From the NCBI GenBank assembly GCA_035559595.1, contig DATMBF010000034.1, positions 1 through 64,000 on the forward strand: DNA of 64,000 nt. Reading direction: 5' to 3'. The DNA comes from DATMBF01 sp035559595 (GTDB taxonomy: Bacteria > Bacteroidota > Ignavibacteria > UBA10030). Of the stretch, positions 15,664 to 23,772 are shown in pieces. Positions within the stretch are counted from its first letter, which is position 1. Every line of letters starts with the position of its first letter. A program made the translations under genes and the position numbers. The notes under the pieces were generated by a model that saw only the letters and a list, made by a program, of their open reading frames with translations, was not told the origin of the DNA and searched no databases.

Positions 15664-17376
15664 TTATCGAATTGCGATAACGTTGGGTGAAACATTCTTA
15701 TACTGAGGCATCGCTGCGCCGGCATCGGCATTGATGTACGTCGGATCGCAAATGACGTATCGCTTGCCATTATGCACCACCGCATCGCCGGGAACATCGG
15801 TGGTAAACCGGATTGCCGTGGCGATATGATCGGGGTAGTCAAGTCCGATAACTTCCAGCCCAAGCAGATTCCTGACGAGATAGGCAAAGAGAATCGATCG
15901 GTCTTCACAATCGGAATAAGGATAGTAGAGCGTCTCGTCGGGGAACATCGGCTTTTCACGGCCAAACTGCTCGGGGTCGGTCTTGTACTCGAAGGCGGTC
16001 TGCACAAACCGGAGCACAAGATTAACCGCCTCCACCTCGTTCTTTCCCGAAACCAGCGGACGCAATGAATTCAGCAATGAGGATTTGGCCTCGCTTGACG
16101 GGGACGATTCAAAATAAACTTCAAATCCAGTTTGGGGGTAATACTCGAGAAACTGAACTGCATCTTTGCTGTACTGAATCTGCACGTCATACTCCTTGCC
16201 GCGGAACATAAACCGTAGCGACTTTGTGGCTGTCCCTGACTGTAACCGTGGCAGTTCTTTGACAGCAAAGCTGATCGGTTTTTCGGCGCCGGGGTATTTT
16301 CCGTCGTAACTGTAAATGGCACCGCTCAGCGGATCGGGATCACCCTCGAGCTTCACAGCATAATAGCGTTTTCCGTCCAACGTGAAGTATGTAGTGCGAT
16401 AAATCACTGTCTCGCTGGGAAGGAGAAGGTAGACGCTGTTATCGCGAAAACCAACTCTTGACTCATAGCCGGACTTCGTCATCACAAACCAAACGAACAG
16501 CACGGCTTCGTTCGTGGATTGGAAAATCTTTTTTCCGGTTCGATACGCAAGCAGTGCAAACCCCCAATCGTTGAGTTTTCGCTCCTCTCGTTGTCGTTGG
16601 AGTCCGGCAAGAAGTCCTTCATGCGGCGCTTTGCTCATGGCAACCCAAAACTCGCTGATACTCTCCTTCGAAACTTTACCGCCAAGTCTTGGTGGACGGA
16701 ATTCCTTTTCATGCTCTACGGAAACTGGAGCTCCAAAGAAATCTACAGTCAACGAAGATAGAGCGGCTCCAGGGGAAGACATGGGTTCCGGTGCTTTTTC
16801 CTCCGAACGCTTCAGCCGAGCTTCGGGCTGCGGCTTGGGTTGAGGGGGTTCTTCTTTTCGTGTTTCCGGCATCGATTCTGGGGCGGGCATTGATTCCGGT
16901 TTTGGCTTGGGAGCCTCCTCTTTGCGCGTTTCGGGTGCAGGTTGAGGCTCAGGTTTGGCCTCCGGCTGAGGCTTTGGTGATTCCTCTTTCTGGCTCTCGG
17001 CCGCCGGCTTAGACTCGGGCTGCGGCTTAGGTTCCGGTTGAGGCTTCGGTTCCTCTTTACGGACCTCAGGCTGCGGCTTCACTTCAGGTTGAGGCCGAAC
17101 CTCGGGTTGCGGCTTTCGTTGCGACTCTGGCTTGTACACGGGGATCTTCGTCGGCTTCGGCTTTTCGAAGGGTTTGATACCCTGGAAGGATTGGAATTCC
17201 TTCCACTCTTTCTGCAAAAACTCACTGAACTCTTTGTCACGCTGATCTTTGAATTCTTGGAACTGCCGCTGTTGCTCTTTCAACCACTTCTGGTACTCGT
17301 CGCGCTCTTGAGAAAATAGATACGCAAGCGGCAATCCAAGTACTCCAATTGCTAACACAACTCTTATTTTATTCAC
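15664..17376 (-). CDS. exported transglutaminase-like protein with long Pro/Glu/Gln/Lys repeat linker
   Basis: 570 residues from a GTG at 17376 with GAGG upstream. A signal-anchor (about 4-22) precedes a charged helix rich in Q, E and K (about 24-75), then about 120 residues of imperfect PQPE/KPQPE repeats (about 90-210). The rest is a transglutaminase/cysteine-protease fold. The full triad is present: Cys490 in YSDCEDRS, His517 in PDHIATA and Asp544 in ICDPTY. The rigid, charged linker would span the periplasm or peptidoglycan, putting the catalytic domain at a distance from the inner membrane. Substrate unknown. It lies between lpoB and the WD40-caspase gene. Confidence 0.85.
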   Translation of the reverse strand: MNKIRVVLAIGVLGLPLAYLFSQERDEYQKWLKEQQRQFQEFKDQRDKEFSEFLQKEWKEFQSFQGIKPFEKPKPTKIPVYKPESQRKPQPEVRPQPEVKPQPEVRKEEPKPQPEPKPQPESKPAAESQKEESPKPQPEAKPEPQPAPETRKEEAPKPKPESMPAPESMPETRKEEPPQPKPQPEARLKRSEEKAPEPMSSPGAALSSLTVDFFGAPVSVEHEKEFRPPRLGGKVSKESISEFWVAMSKAPHEGLLAGLQRQREERKLNDWGFALLAYRTGKKIFQSTNEAVLFVWFVMTKSGYESRVGFRDNSVYLLLPSETVIYRTTYFTLDGKRYYAVKLEGDPDPLSGAIYSYDGKYPGAEKPISFAVKELPRLQSGTATKSLRFMFRGKEYDVQIQYSKDAVQFLEYYPQTGFEVYFESSPSSEAKSSLLNSLRPLVSGKNEVEAVNLVLRFVQTAFEYKTDPEQFGREKPMFPDETLYYPYSDCEDRSILFAYLVRNLLGLEVIGLDYPDHIATAIRFTTDVPGDAVVHNGKRYVICDPTYINADAGAAMPQYKNVSPNVIAIR

Positions 17377-17415
17377 ATGTACCTCGAGTAGTAGTTCCGG
17401 GACATCATATTTCCT

Positions 17416-19650
17416 TTAGTATCTTACCAGCACTTTCTTCTTATCCTGTGCAATGACTTGGGGCGTTTGCTCACGATTACTTAGGTAACGGGCCTGATCT
17501 GGAACATTGGCGAGCAAATATTTTTCCAACTCTTCCACGGTTATGTTCTTATCTTTGTTATCATCCGCATCACCGCGCAAACCTTTTAGGAAGTAGTAGG
17601 TAAACAAGCCGTGTTTCATATCGTGGTACCATGTCGCAACCTGTTGGCCTGACGAAGAACTAAACACAATGCTATTTGAAATCTGTACAGTAGGAGCCTC
17701 AACACTTAGAAAAATGGGGCTTATGTTTTGAATTAGTGCACCTTTCTCACTGGAACCACTGAAGCACGCGTCCAACACTACAGTAACACTGCGGGCTCTC
17801 AATTGGGCAAGACGTCCATAAAACTCTTGAAGTGGATAACCAGTTGATTTTGCATAGGCAGGATTACAGTCATGTGGCACAAAGAAGGCCTGCTTCGTTT
17901 CGGGGTCCGGGGCTCCATGGCCGCTGTAGTAAACAAACACATCGGATTTCCCTGGTCGAACATAATTCCTCAACTGCTCCTCAAAAATCCTCTTAAAATC
18001 TGCAAGAGAGGCATTCTCATCAATAGCATGAATAATTCTTTTGCTATCAATGCCAAGAACTTTGACGAAGTATTCTTTAGCAATAGCAGCATCACGTGAG
18101 GCGTAATCGACCGCTGGAACATTACGGTTCTTGTACTTTGAAATACCGATAACCACGGCAACTGCATCCGGATTCTTTAATTCCACCTCCGGTATTTCAG
18201 TCTCGATATCAACCACGACGGGCCCTGGCGTAGAAATCTCTCCAATCTCAAAAGTCATCGGTTCCGCCTGGATATTAAAAGCAATTGGATCATATGCCAC
18301 TTCCTTGCCACTCTCATAGACAAATGGAGTTGTTCGACTTCCATTTCTGACTTCTAGACGTTTCAGTACATACCCTTTCTCCGATTGAATAAATTCTGGC
18401 TTGAAAATAGAGTTACTCCAATCCGCTTCGAATTTCTCCGCAAATTCGAGCGGAACTGGCAGAACGATGTCTCCAATCACTGGAAGACTAATCTTGAACG
18501 TTTCGTTTTCAGGGTCGTAATCATGGATTCTTGCACTTTTCCATACCCCCAATTCCAAGAAGGCCTCAGCAAAGAATTCACTCATTCGCGTCTGCCTTTC
18601 CGCCATCCTTTTCCTGTAATCGGCAACCTTCTCATACCTCCCTTTCTTTTGCCATTCATCAATCCGTTTCTGAACGAATCGTTCAATTGTTGAAAGATTG
18701 ACCCCTAAGTACCAAAGACGAATCGTCTTATCCGAGCTCGCACTCGCGAGTATCGCCCCATCACTTGAGAGCGCAATGGAATTAATCCTTTCAGAATGCC
18801 CAGAGAGCACTTGGGTTGGCTTGCCTCCAGCAACTGACCAAATCTTCACCAACTTGTCCGTACCTGAAGACACAATAGCATCTCCCGGCGGAAGAAAAGC
18901 CACATCTGTTACAGCACCACCATGGGCAATATACTGTTGCCTCAATTTCCCTGAGGTAATCTCCCAGATTGCAATGTTCCCATCCTCACCACCAGAGGCC
19001 AATAAAGAGTTGTCCGGAGAAAAGGCTATCGATCTAATGGCTCCTCTATGAGCACGAATTCTCTTCACCTCCCTTTTGGTCGACCGGTCAATGAACTTAA
19101 TTACTCCATCTGCATTCCCCAGAATGATCTGATTCTGGCTCTGTAGAAGCAAAACCGAATGGACGTAGGTAGCATCAGGTTCTAAGATATCCAAAGTTTT
19201 ACCGGTTGAAGGGTCCCAAAACCTGATCACTGAACCAGCAATTGAAAGGCCCACATCCTCTCTATCCGAAAGAAGTATTCTCGTGATCGGAAAAACGGCT
19301 TCTTCTGTCTGAACCCAGCCTTCGGTAAGGTGCTCACTCGAAAGAGAAAATGGCCAAGCTCTGACTGTTTTATCAAAGCCTCCGCTGAATAAGTATTTGT
19401 TCTTTTTCGAGACTGCAATGGTCGAAACACCTTTTGTGTGGCCGGCAAGGAATTGTATCAATCTTCCTGTTGAAACTTCCCAAATCCCAATTGTTTTGTC
19501 AATACTTCCCGAAATGAGATAGTTGCCATCGACCGTAAACGAAACACATGTAACAGCATCAGCGTGTCCAGAAAGAACTTTGACTTCAATCCCTTTTGCG
19601 AAAAGACAATCAATAGCTAACAGAACGACCACAACAACCCTAAGATGCAT
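17416..19650 (-). CDS. exported WD40-repeat / caspase-like (peptidase C14) protein
   Basis: 744 residues. A signal peptide (RVVVVVLLAIDCLFAKG) is followed by about seven WD40 repeats (about 25-310; units such as GHADAVTCVSFTVDGNYL and GHSERINSIALSSDGAIL, with D-K-T-I-x-x-W ends). A beta linker (about 340-480) precedes a C14 caspase-like domain (about 490-744). Catalytic His578 lies in YYSGHGAPD and Cys629 in LDACFSGSS. A loop at about 696-707 (D-D-N-K-D-K-N-I-T-V-E-E) fits an EF-hand calcium loop. The ATG has GGAGGTGA upstream. Bacterial metacaspases usually cut after basic or small residues; here the dyad is intact and the protein exported, so it probably acts outside the cytoplasm. The end QTPQVIAQDKKKVLVRY resembles that of the caspase at 20671. 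Confidence 0.92.
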   Translation of the reverse strand: MHLRVVVVVLLAIDCLFAKGIEVKVLSGHADAVTCVSFTVDGNYLISGSIDKTIGIWEVSTGRLIQFLAGHTKGVSTIAVSKKNKYLFSGGFDKTVRAWPFSLSSEHLTEGWVQTEEAVFPITRILLSDREDVGLSIAGSVIRFWDPSTGKTLDILEPDATYVHSVLLLQSQNQIILGNADGVIKFIDRSTKREVKRIRAHRGAIRSIAFSPDNSLLASGGEDGNIAIWEITSGKLRQQYIAHGGAVTDVAFLPPGDAIVSSGTDKLVKIWSVAGGKPTQVLSGHSERINSIALSSDGAILASASSDKTIRLWYLGVNLSTIERFVQKRIDEWQKKGRYEKVADYRKRMAERQTRMSEFFAEAFLELGVWKSARIHDYDPENETFKISLPVIGDIVLPVPLEFAEKFEADWSNSIFKPEFIQSEKGYVLKRLEVRNGSRTTPFVYESGKEVAYDPIAFNIQAEPMTFEIGEISTPGPVVVDIETEIPEVELKNPDAVAVVIGISKYKNRNVPAVDYASRDAAIAKEYFVKVLGIDSKRIIHAIDENASLADFKRIFEEQLRNYVRPGKSDVFVYYSGHGAPDPETKQAFFVPHDCNPAYAKSTGYPLQEFYGRLAQLRARSVTVVLDACFSGSSEKGALIQNISPIFLSVEAPTVQISNSIVFSSSSGQQVATWYHDMKHGLFTYYFLKGLRGDADDNKDKNITVEELEKYLLANVPDQARYLSNREQTPQVIAQDKKKVLVRY

Positions 19651-19677
19651 GTGTCTTCACCTCCACTTCCATGACTT

Positions 19678-20565
19678 TTATCTTCTCCTTACTTCGTACA
19701 CCTTATGTGCTTCCGTCCGTCGGTCGGGCGGAATCTGTGAGAGCCACTTGTTTAACTCGTCGAGAGCGGCAACATAGGTCGGCACTATGCCGATCCCTCC
19801 GACAACCTTGCCGCCTTTAAATTCCACCGGATCTTTTGTGGCAACAGCAAGCACCATTTCCGTAGCCCGCGCACGTCCCACCGGAACAGACACTCGCAAA
19901 CGAAACCCTTGAGAACGGAGCTCTTCCGATGGGAAGGTGAACTTTTCGCCCTTCTTGAGCTGGTTGTTCTTGATAAGCTCGTTGGGGAGGAGAATGTTCA
20001 CTGTATCGTTTGTGACGCCAAAAACTGTGAGGTATGCATCCTGTGTCGATTGAACGGTAACGATGACTTCATCGTTCTTCTTTCGCTCGCCCCGGTCGTA
20101 AAACACTTCGTTATTAAGATCAAGCTCGAGTCGAAATGATGGATCGGGCTTTCCCTCGTCCTTCGCCACCTCACACGCAACACGGACACGAACAATGGGC
20201 AAAACTGCTCCGCCAGCAAGCTCTGTCGTTTCGGTCTTTTTCTCCAGAATCTTGTGGCCAACGATTCTCCCGTACGAAACGGATCGATTAATCACCGTAA
20301 ACACTTCGAGAAACTCGTTCTCATTCGGATTCGATGCTAAGACCTCCGCTTTCGACCCATAGATTTCCGATTGGACGTTTACTCCGGCAACCTCAGCAAT
20401 CGCTTTAGAGAATGCGTCCTCCAGCGCCCGACGCTCCGCTTCACCGTACGTGACATCCTGAGTGAGATAAGCAATGCCGCTTGTCGTCACCGTTTGAACG
20501 GTTTGAGCTGCGACAGAAGACAGCACAAGGAGAGAAGAGAGGATTAATCGAATGATCGAGAACAT
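19678..20565 (-). CDS. exported FlgT-N / DUF4384-type protein
   Basis: 295 residues with a signal peptide (IIRLILSSLLVLSSVAAQ). The N-terminal half (about 22-125: GIAYLTQDVTYGEAERRALEDAFSKAIAEVAGV) matches the FlgT-N/LPP20-like fold, in which an Ala-rich helix follows a beta strand. The C-terminal half (about 145-260: FYDRGERKKNDEVIVTVQS, QDAYLTVFGVTNDTVNILLPNE) is a DUF4384 domain. DUF4384 is frequently found together with caspases and serine/threonine kinases. It sits between the two caspase genes, 27 bases before the WD40-caspase gene. No Shine-Dalgarno sequence is visible. Likely a structural partner rather than an enzyme. Confidence 0.82.
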   Translation of the reverse strand: MFSIIRLILSSLLVLSSVAAQTVQTVTTSGIAYLTQDVTYGEAERRALEDAFSKAIAEVAGVNVQSEIYGSKAEVLASNPNENEFLEVFTVINRSVSYGRIVGHKILEKKTETTELAGGAVLPIVRVRVACEVAKDEGKPDPSFRLELDLNNEVFYDRGERKKNDEVIVTVQSTQDAYLTVFGVTNDTVNILLPNELIKNNQLKKGEKFTFPSEELRSQGFRLRVSVPVGRARATEMVLAVATKDPVEFKGGKVVGGIGIVPTYVAALDELNKWLSQIPPDRRTEAHKVYEVRRR

Positions 20566-20620
20566 AATGTGAATATGGTAAGGTGGGGAATCTTGTTGCG
20601 TCGCCTCGCCCCCTCAACGA

Positions 20621-20659
20621 TGCGACGTACCGCTCTAGGCCGGAGGCGGGTACGTCGCA
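20621..20659. repeat. REP-like intergenic palindrome
   Basis: Arms TGCGACGTACC (20621-20631) and GGTACGTCGCA (20649-20659) are perfect reverse complements around a 17-base loop with GCTCTAGGCCGGAGGC. It fills most of the 105-base gap between the FlgT-N/DUF4384 start and the stop of the CARDB-caspase gene. The TGCGAC(G)...(C)GTCGCA core is shared with the palindrome at 429-477. It could also attenuate readthrough, but there is no T run. Confidence 0.8.
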
Positions 20660-20670
20660 CCTCAATACAA

Positions 20671-23109
20671 TTAGTACTGAGCAATAATCCGATTCTTGTC
20701 CCGCGCCAGAACCTGCGGCGTTTGTTGCCGTTCGTGAACGCGGAGCGACCAATAGGGAACGCCCTCCTCCGGATGGAGGAGATATTGCTCCAGCTCACCG
20801 ACCGTCACAACGCTGTCCTTGTTCGCGTCCGCTGCGCCCTGAAGGCCTTTCGTGAAAAAGTATGTGAACATGCCGTGCTTTTTCTCATTGTACCAGTTTG
20901 CAACCTGATCAGATTTCGAGGCTGTAAACACCGCCGCGTTGCCTGTAATCGGAAGGTCGCTCTCGATCGAAAGCGCGAGCGGACTCGCGTTCTTGATCAG
21001 CATTTTGCCGTCTCCGCCACTTTGACCACTAAAGCATGCATCAACCACGACCGTCAGGCTCTTGGCATCCAGCTTGCTGAGATCCTCATAAAACTCTTCC
21101 ATAGCGTAGGCGTTGAAGTCGTTCACATTGTTCGGGTCGCAGTCGTAAGGGACGAAGTACGCCTTCTTGTTTGCCATGCTCGGTGCCCCGTGTCCGCTGA
21201 AATACACAAACACATCCGACCGCCCCTTCTTAATGTAGTTCGCCAGTTGACCCTTGATGAGCGTCTTCATCGTACCAGCCGTCATTTGCTCGTCGGGATT
21301 TTTCGGCAGGATGTTTTGCGGATCATATCCGAGAGTCTTGACAAGATACTGCCGAATCAACTCCGCATCGCGTTTGGCAAATTCGACTGCGGGAACATCT
21401 GACCGTTGATATTGAGATATCCCGATAACGACGGCAACAGCATCGGGATTCTTGTACCTCGTTTCGGGAATATTTTCCTCTACATCAATCGAGAGCCCAC
21501 TCGCAATATTGAACATGCGGGAATCTCTGGCCTGCACCATGATCTCCTGCGCTTTCTTCGCCTGCTGATTCAACGCGAGCTTCAATGGTTGCGCAGTTTT
21601 AGAGTACTTGTTCATTGCTTCGGTGAGATCGACCCTGGCTAATGTTCCGGTGGCCTTGGGATTCGCGTAGAATTGGAAACTGATATCTTTGAACGCACCG
21701 GGCGCAAGATCACCAAGATCAAAGGGGCCCTTTTCGCCGACGCCGAAAACGTTGTCACCAAGGTTAACCGTGGCGCGAACATCTTTGGCCGGTCCCTGAC
21801 CAATGTTCTGGATTCGCACCGTCACCTTGACGACCTCACCCGGCTCAATCCGGCCGTTGCCGTTGGGATCCTCGATGCCTTCGTCGGCGAGAATAAGATT
21901 GGGTGGAGAGAACTCTTTTGTCTCAAACGAGAGAATGAAAGGATCCGGCTCGAAACCGTTGCTTTCGGTAAAGGAAATCGTCATCTGGACTTTTTGAGAT
22001 GCGACATCGAGGGAAGCTTTGATCGGAATTTCTTTAGTTTTTGTTTCCCCCGGACGAATCTCACCCAAGTACGAAACAGCGCTGTAATCGAGTTGTGGAA
22101 AATCCGAAGGTGTAATATCGACCCTGAATCCGAACGCGCTCCCCTGACCGTTATTCGTCACCTTCACTATGAACTTTCCCGTCTCGTTTGCGTCGAGAGC
22201 GAGGTTTCCTGAAGGCTCACTAAAGGAAATCTCTGCCTTCAAATCCGGTGGCAGGCCCGATTTGCTCACGCCGGCAGCCCCCGCCTGCACCACCGCTTCG
22301 GAAAGCCCGGAACCTGTGAGATCAACTGCACCCAGATATTCCGCTTTTTCTCCTTTCACTGTCAGACCAGTCAGCATCAATCCGCCATCATGTTTGAAGG
22401 CACCTCGAATGGTCTTTTCCATCGATTCGAATTTCTCCTTCACCGTCCGTGCATCCTCGAGGTTGACGAACAATCTCGCCTCAATGGTCTGCCCGTTTGC
22501 CGTCAGGAACACCGGAAAGTAGCCGCTGTCGGCTTCATACTTGCCAATGCTCGCCGTCGCATCAAAAATATCAAATGTTCTGTCTAAGATTGCCTTGATT
22601 TGCCGATCAAGTTCGTCCAGTCGTTCCTGCTGTTGTTGCGCATACTCCTGCCGCAATCTTTCCGCTTTGCCTTCCTCCCGCCGGAGACGTTCCTGATACA
22701 TCGCCGACGTCTCGAACTCACCACGTGGACTCTTATCGACCTGCGTTCGAAGAGCCTTCTCATATTCTTTCTGAATCTCCGCAGGCAGCGCAAGCTTCTG
22801 GGCATAGAGCTCGTTCAACTTCTGTTGCGCATCTTTGTAGGTCATCATCGCGAAAAAGGACTTTGCCTTCGTCCTTTTCCCTTGAACCTGCTGAACCTGC
22901 GGCTGAGTCGTTTCCTGCTGACCCACCGGGCCAAACGCCCCCGTCTTTGTCCTTGCAGCCTCCTGCGGTGTCTTCTCTGGTTGCTGTTTGGTGGTTGATT
23001 CCGCCGGTTGCGTCGTGAGCGGCTTTGCACGCGACCTCGTTTGGAAAGCAAACGCCTCCTTGACGACAAATCCCGTCAAAAGGAATAGAATGAGAATGAG
23101 CTTCTTCAT
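20671..23109 (-). CDS. exported CARDB-like / caspase-like (peptidase C14) protein
   Basis: 812 residues. A signal peptide (LILILFLLTGFVVKEAFAFQ) is followed by a Thr/Gln-rich region (about 25-85) and a long helical Q/E/R-rich coil (about 90-170). A beta domain is followed by two immunoglobulin-like CARDB/NEW1-type modules (about 300-530, e.g. NNGQGSAFGFRVDITPSDF and IQNIGQGPAKDVRATVNLG). The C14 caspase-like domain (about 560-812) has His640 in YFSGHGAPS and Cys692 in VDACFSGQSGG. An EF-hand-like loop, D-A-N-K-D-S-V-V-T-V-G-E, is at about 761-772. The ATG has AAGGAGG upstream. Domain plan is that of gene 17416 with Ig-like in place of WD40 modules, so the two may act as a pair on different partners. 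Confidence 0.92.
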   Translation of the reverse strand: MKKLILILFLLTGFVVKEAFAFQTRSRAKPLTTQPAESTTKQQPEKTPQEAARTKTGAFGPVGQQETTQPQVQQVQGKRTKAKSFFAMMTYKDAQQKLNELYAQKLALPAEIQKEYEKALRTQVDKSPRGEFETSAMYQERLRREEGKAERLRQEYAQQQQERLDELDRQIKAILDRTFDIFDATASIGKYEADSGYFPVFLTANGQTIEARLFVNLEDARTVKEKFESMEKTIRGAFKHDGGLMLTGLTVKGEKAEYLGAVDLTGSGLSEAVVQAGAAGVSKSGLPPDLKAEISFSEPSGNLALDANETGKFIVKVTNNGQGSAFGFRVDITPSDFPQLDYSAVSYLGEIRPGETKTKEIPIKASLDVASQKVQMTISFTESNGFEPDPFILSFETKEFSPPNLILADEGIEDPNGNGRIEPGEVVKVTVRIQNIGQGPAKDVRATVNLGDNVFGVGEKGPFDLGDLAPGAFKDISFQFYANPKATGTLARVDLTEAMNKYSKTAQPLKLALNQQAKKAQEIMVQARDSRMFNIASGLSIDVEENIPETRYKNPDAVAVVIGISQYQRSDVPAVEFAKRDAELIRQYLVKTLGYDPQNILPKNPDEQMTAGTMKTLIKGQLANYIKKGRSDVFVYFSGHGAPSMANKKAYFVPYDCDPNNVNDFNAYAMEEFYEDLSKLDAKSLTVVVDACFSGQSGGDGKMLIKNASPLALSIESDLPITGNAAVFTASKSDQVANWYNEKKHGMFTYFFTKGLQGAADANKDSVVTVGELEQYLLHPEEGVPYWSLRVHERQQTPQVLARDKNRIIAQY

Positions 23110-23154
23110 GGTTATCTGCCTCCTTCCCCCATTTGCGGAAACCTCTTTTTCATG

Positions 23155-23733
23155 TTACGGTGTTGGTGGTCGACCCGGCGGTTGAGGAAGTGAAGTTGAT
23201 CCTCCCCCGCCACCGCCACCTTCTTCCCCACCTTGTGTAAGAAAATACACTCCTGCCCCAACAGCCGCAAGTCCCAGAATCGTCAGTGTCCATGGAAAAC
23301 CACCACTGGGTTCTTCTTTGGGAGTCTGAACGACGGGCGCAGGCTGGACTCTCACAGGCGGTGAAAACTCAACGTAATAAAGGCCCTGTGGATTAAGTCC
23401 ACCAGGGATGTCCTGACGATAGTTCCAAACGATCCGCTTCCCCGTGCCCGGTCGCACATTGTCTCCAATGTCGCCCGTAACGGATTTCGGCGTGACGTTG
23501 AAGCTCGGATTCCCTTCCTCTTTAAAGGCCAACTTAATGATGTACTCTCCCGGCGATCCAAAGAGATCATAGGTGATCACAATGACGTTACCCTGGACAT
23601 TCCAGTCTTCGTTTCTGATCTGGCCTTCCTGCTGCTGACGCTGTTGGGCCTGAACGAACGTCGTCATCAGCACCGAGAGAATCAGCATGAAACACACCGA
23701 CCTGAAGAAGATCGATCGTCTGGTTGATAGCAT
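23155..23733 (-). CDS. exported beta-domain protein with C-terminal membrane helix and Gly-rich tail
   Basis: 192 residues. A signal peptide (about 8-29) leads to a domain (about 38-130) containing DWNVQGNVIVITYDLFG, SVTGDIGDNVRPGTGK and IVWNYRQDIPGG. This domain is shared with the next gene (23773) and with secreted proteins of Bacteroidota, where I recall a similar (GDVG...PGxGKxIxW) unit often attached to other modules; I know of no assigned function. A membrane helix (WTLTILGLAAVGAGVYFL, about 149-166) and a poly-Gly, Pro-rich tail follow. A helix flanked by a glycine-rich tail suggests an anchor. The Shine-Dalgarno sequence is AAAGGGTGA. Confidence 0.75.
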   Translation of the reverse strand: MLSTRRSIFFRSVCFMLILSVLMTTFVQAQQRQQQEGQIRNEDWNVQGNVIVITYDLFGSPGEYIIKLAFKEEGNPSFNVTPKSVTGDIGDNVRPGTGKRIVWNYRQDIPGGLNPQGLYYVEFSPPVRVQPAPVVQTPKEEPSGGFPWTLTILGLAAVGAGVYFLTQGGEEGGGGGGGSTSLPQPPGRPPTP

Positions 23734-23772
23734 AGGATCACCCTTTCACAATCGTTGACTCTTGTTTATGCA

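Noticed and set aside
17416..23109. Caspase genes as part of a cytoplasmic antiviral system (gasdermin, CBASS or TPR-caspase type).
   Set aside because: Both start with clear signal peptides and their neighbours are lipoproteins; no nucleotide-sensing, gasdermin or CHAT partner is in the locus.
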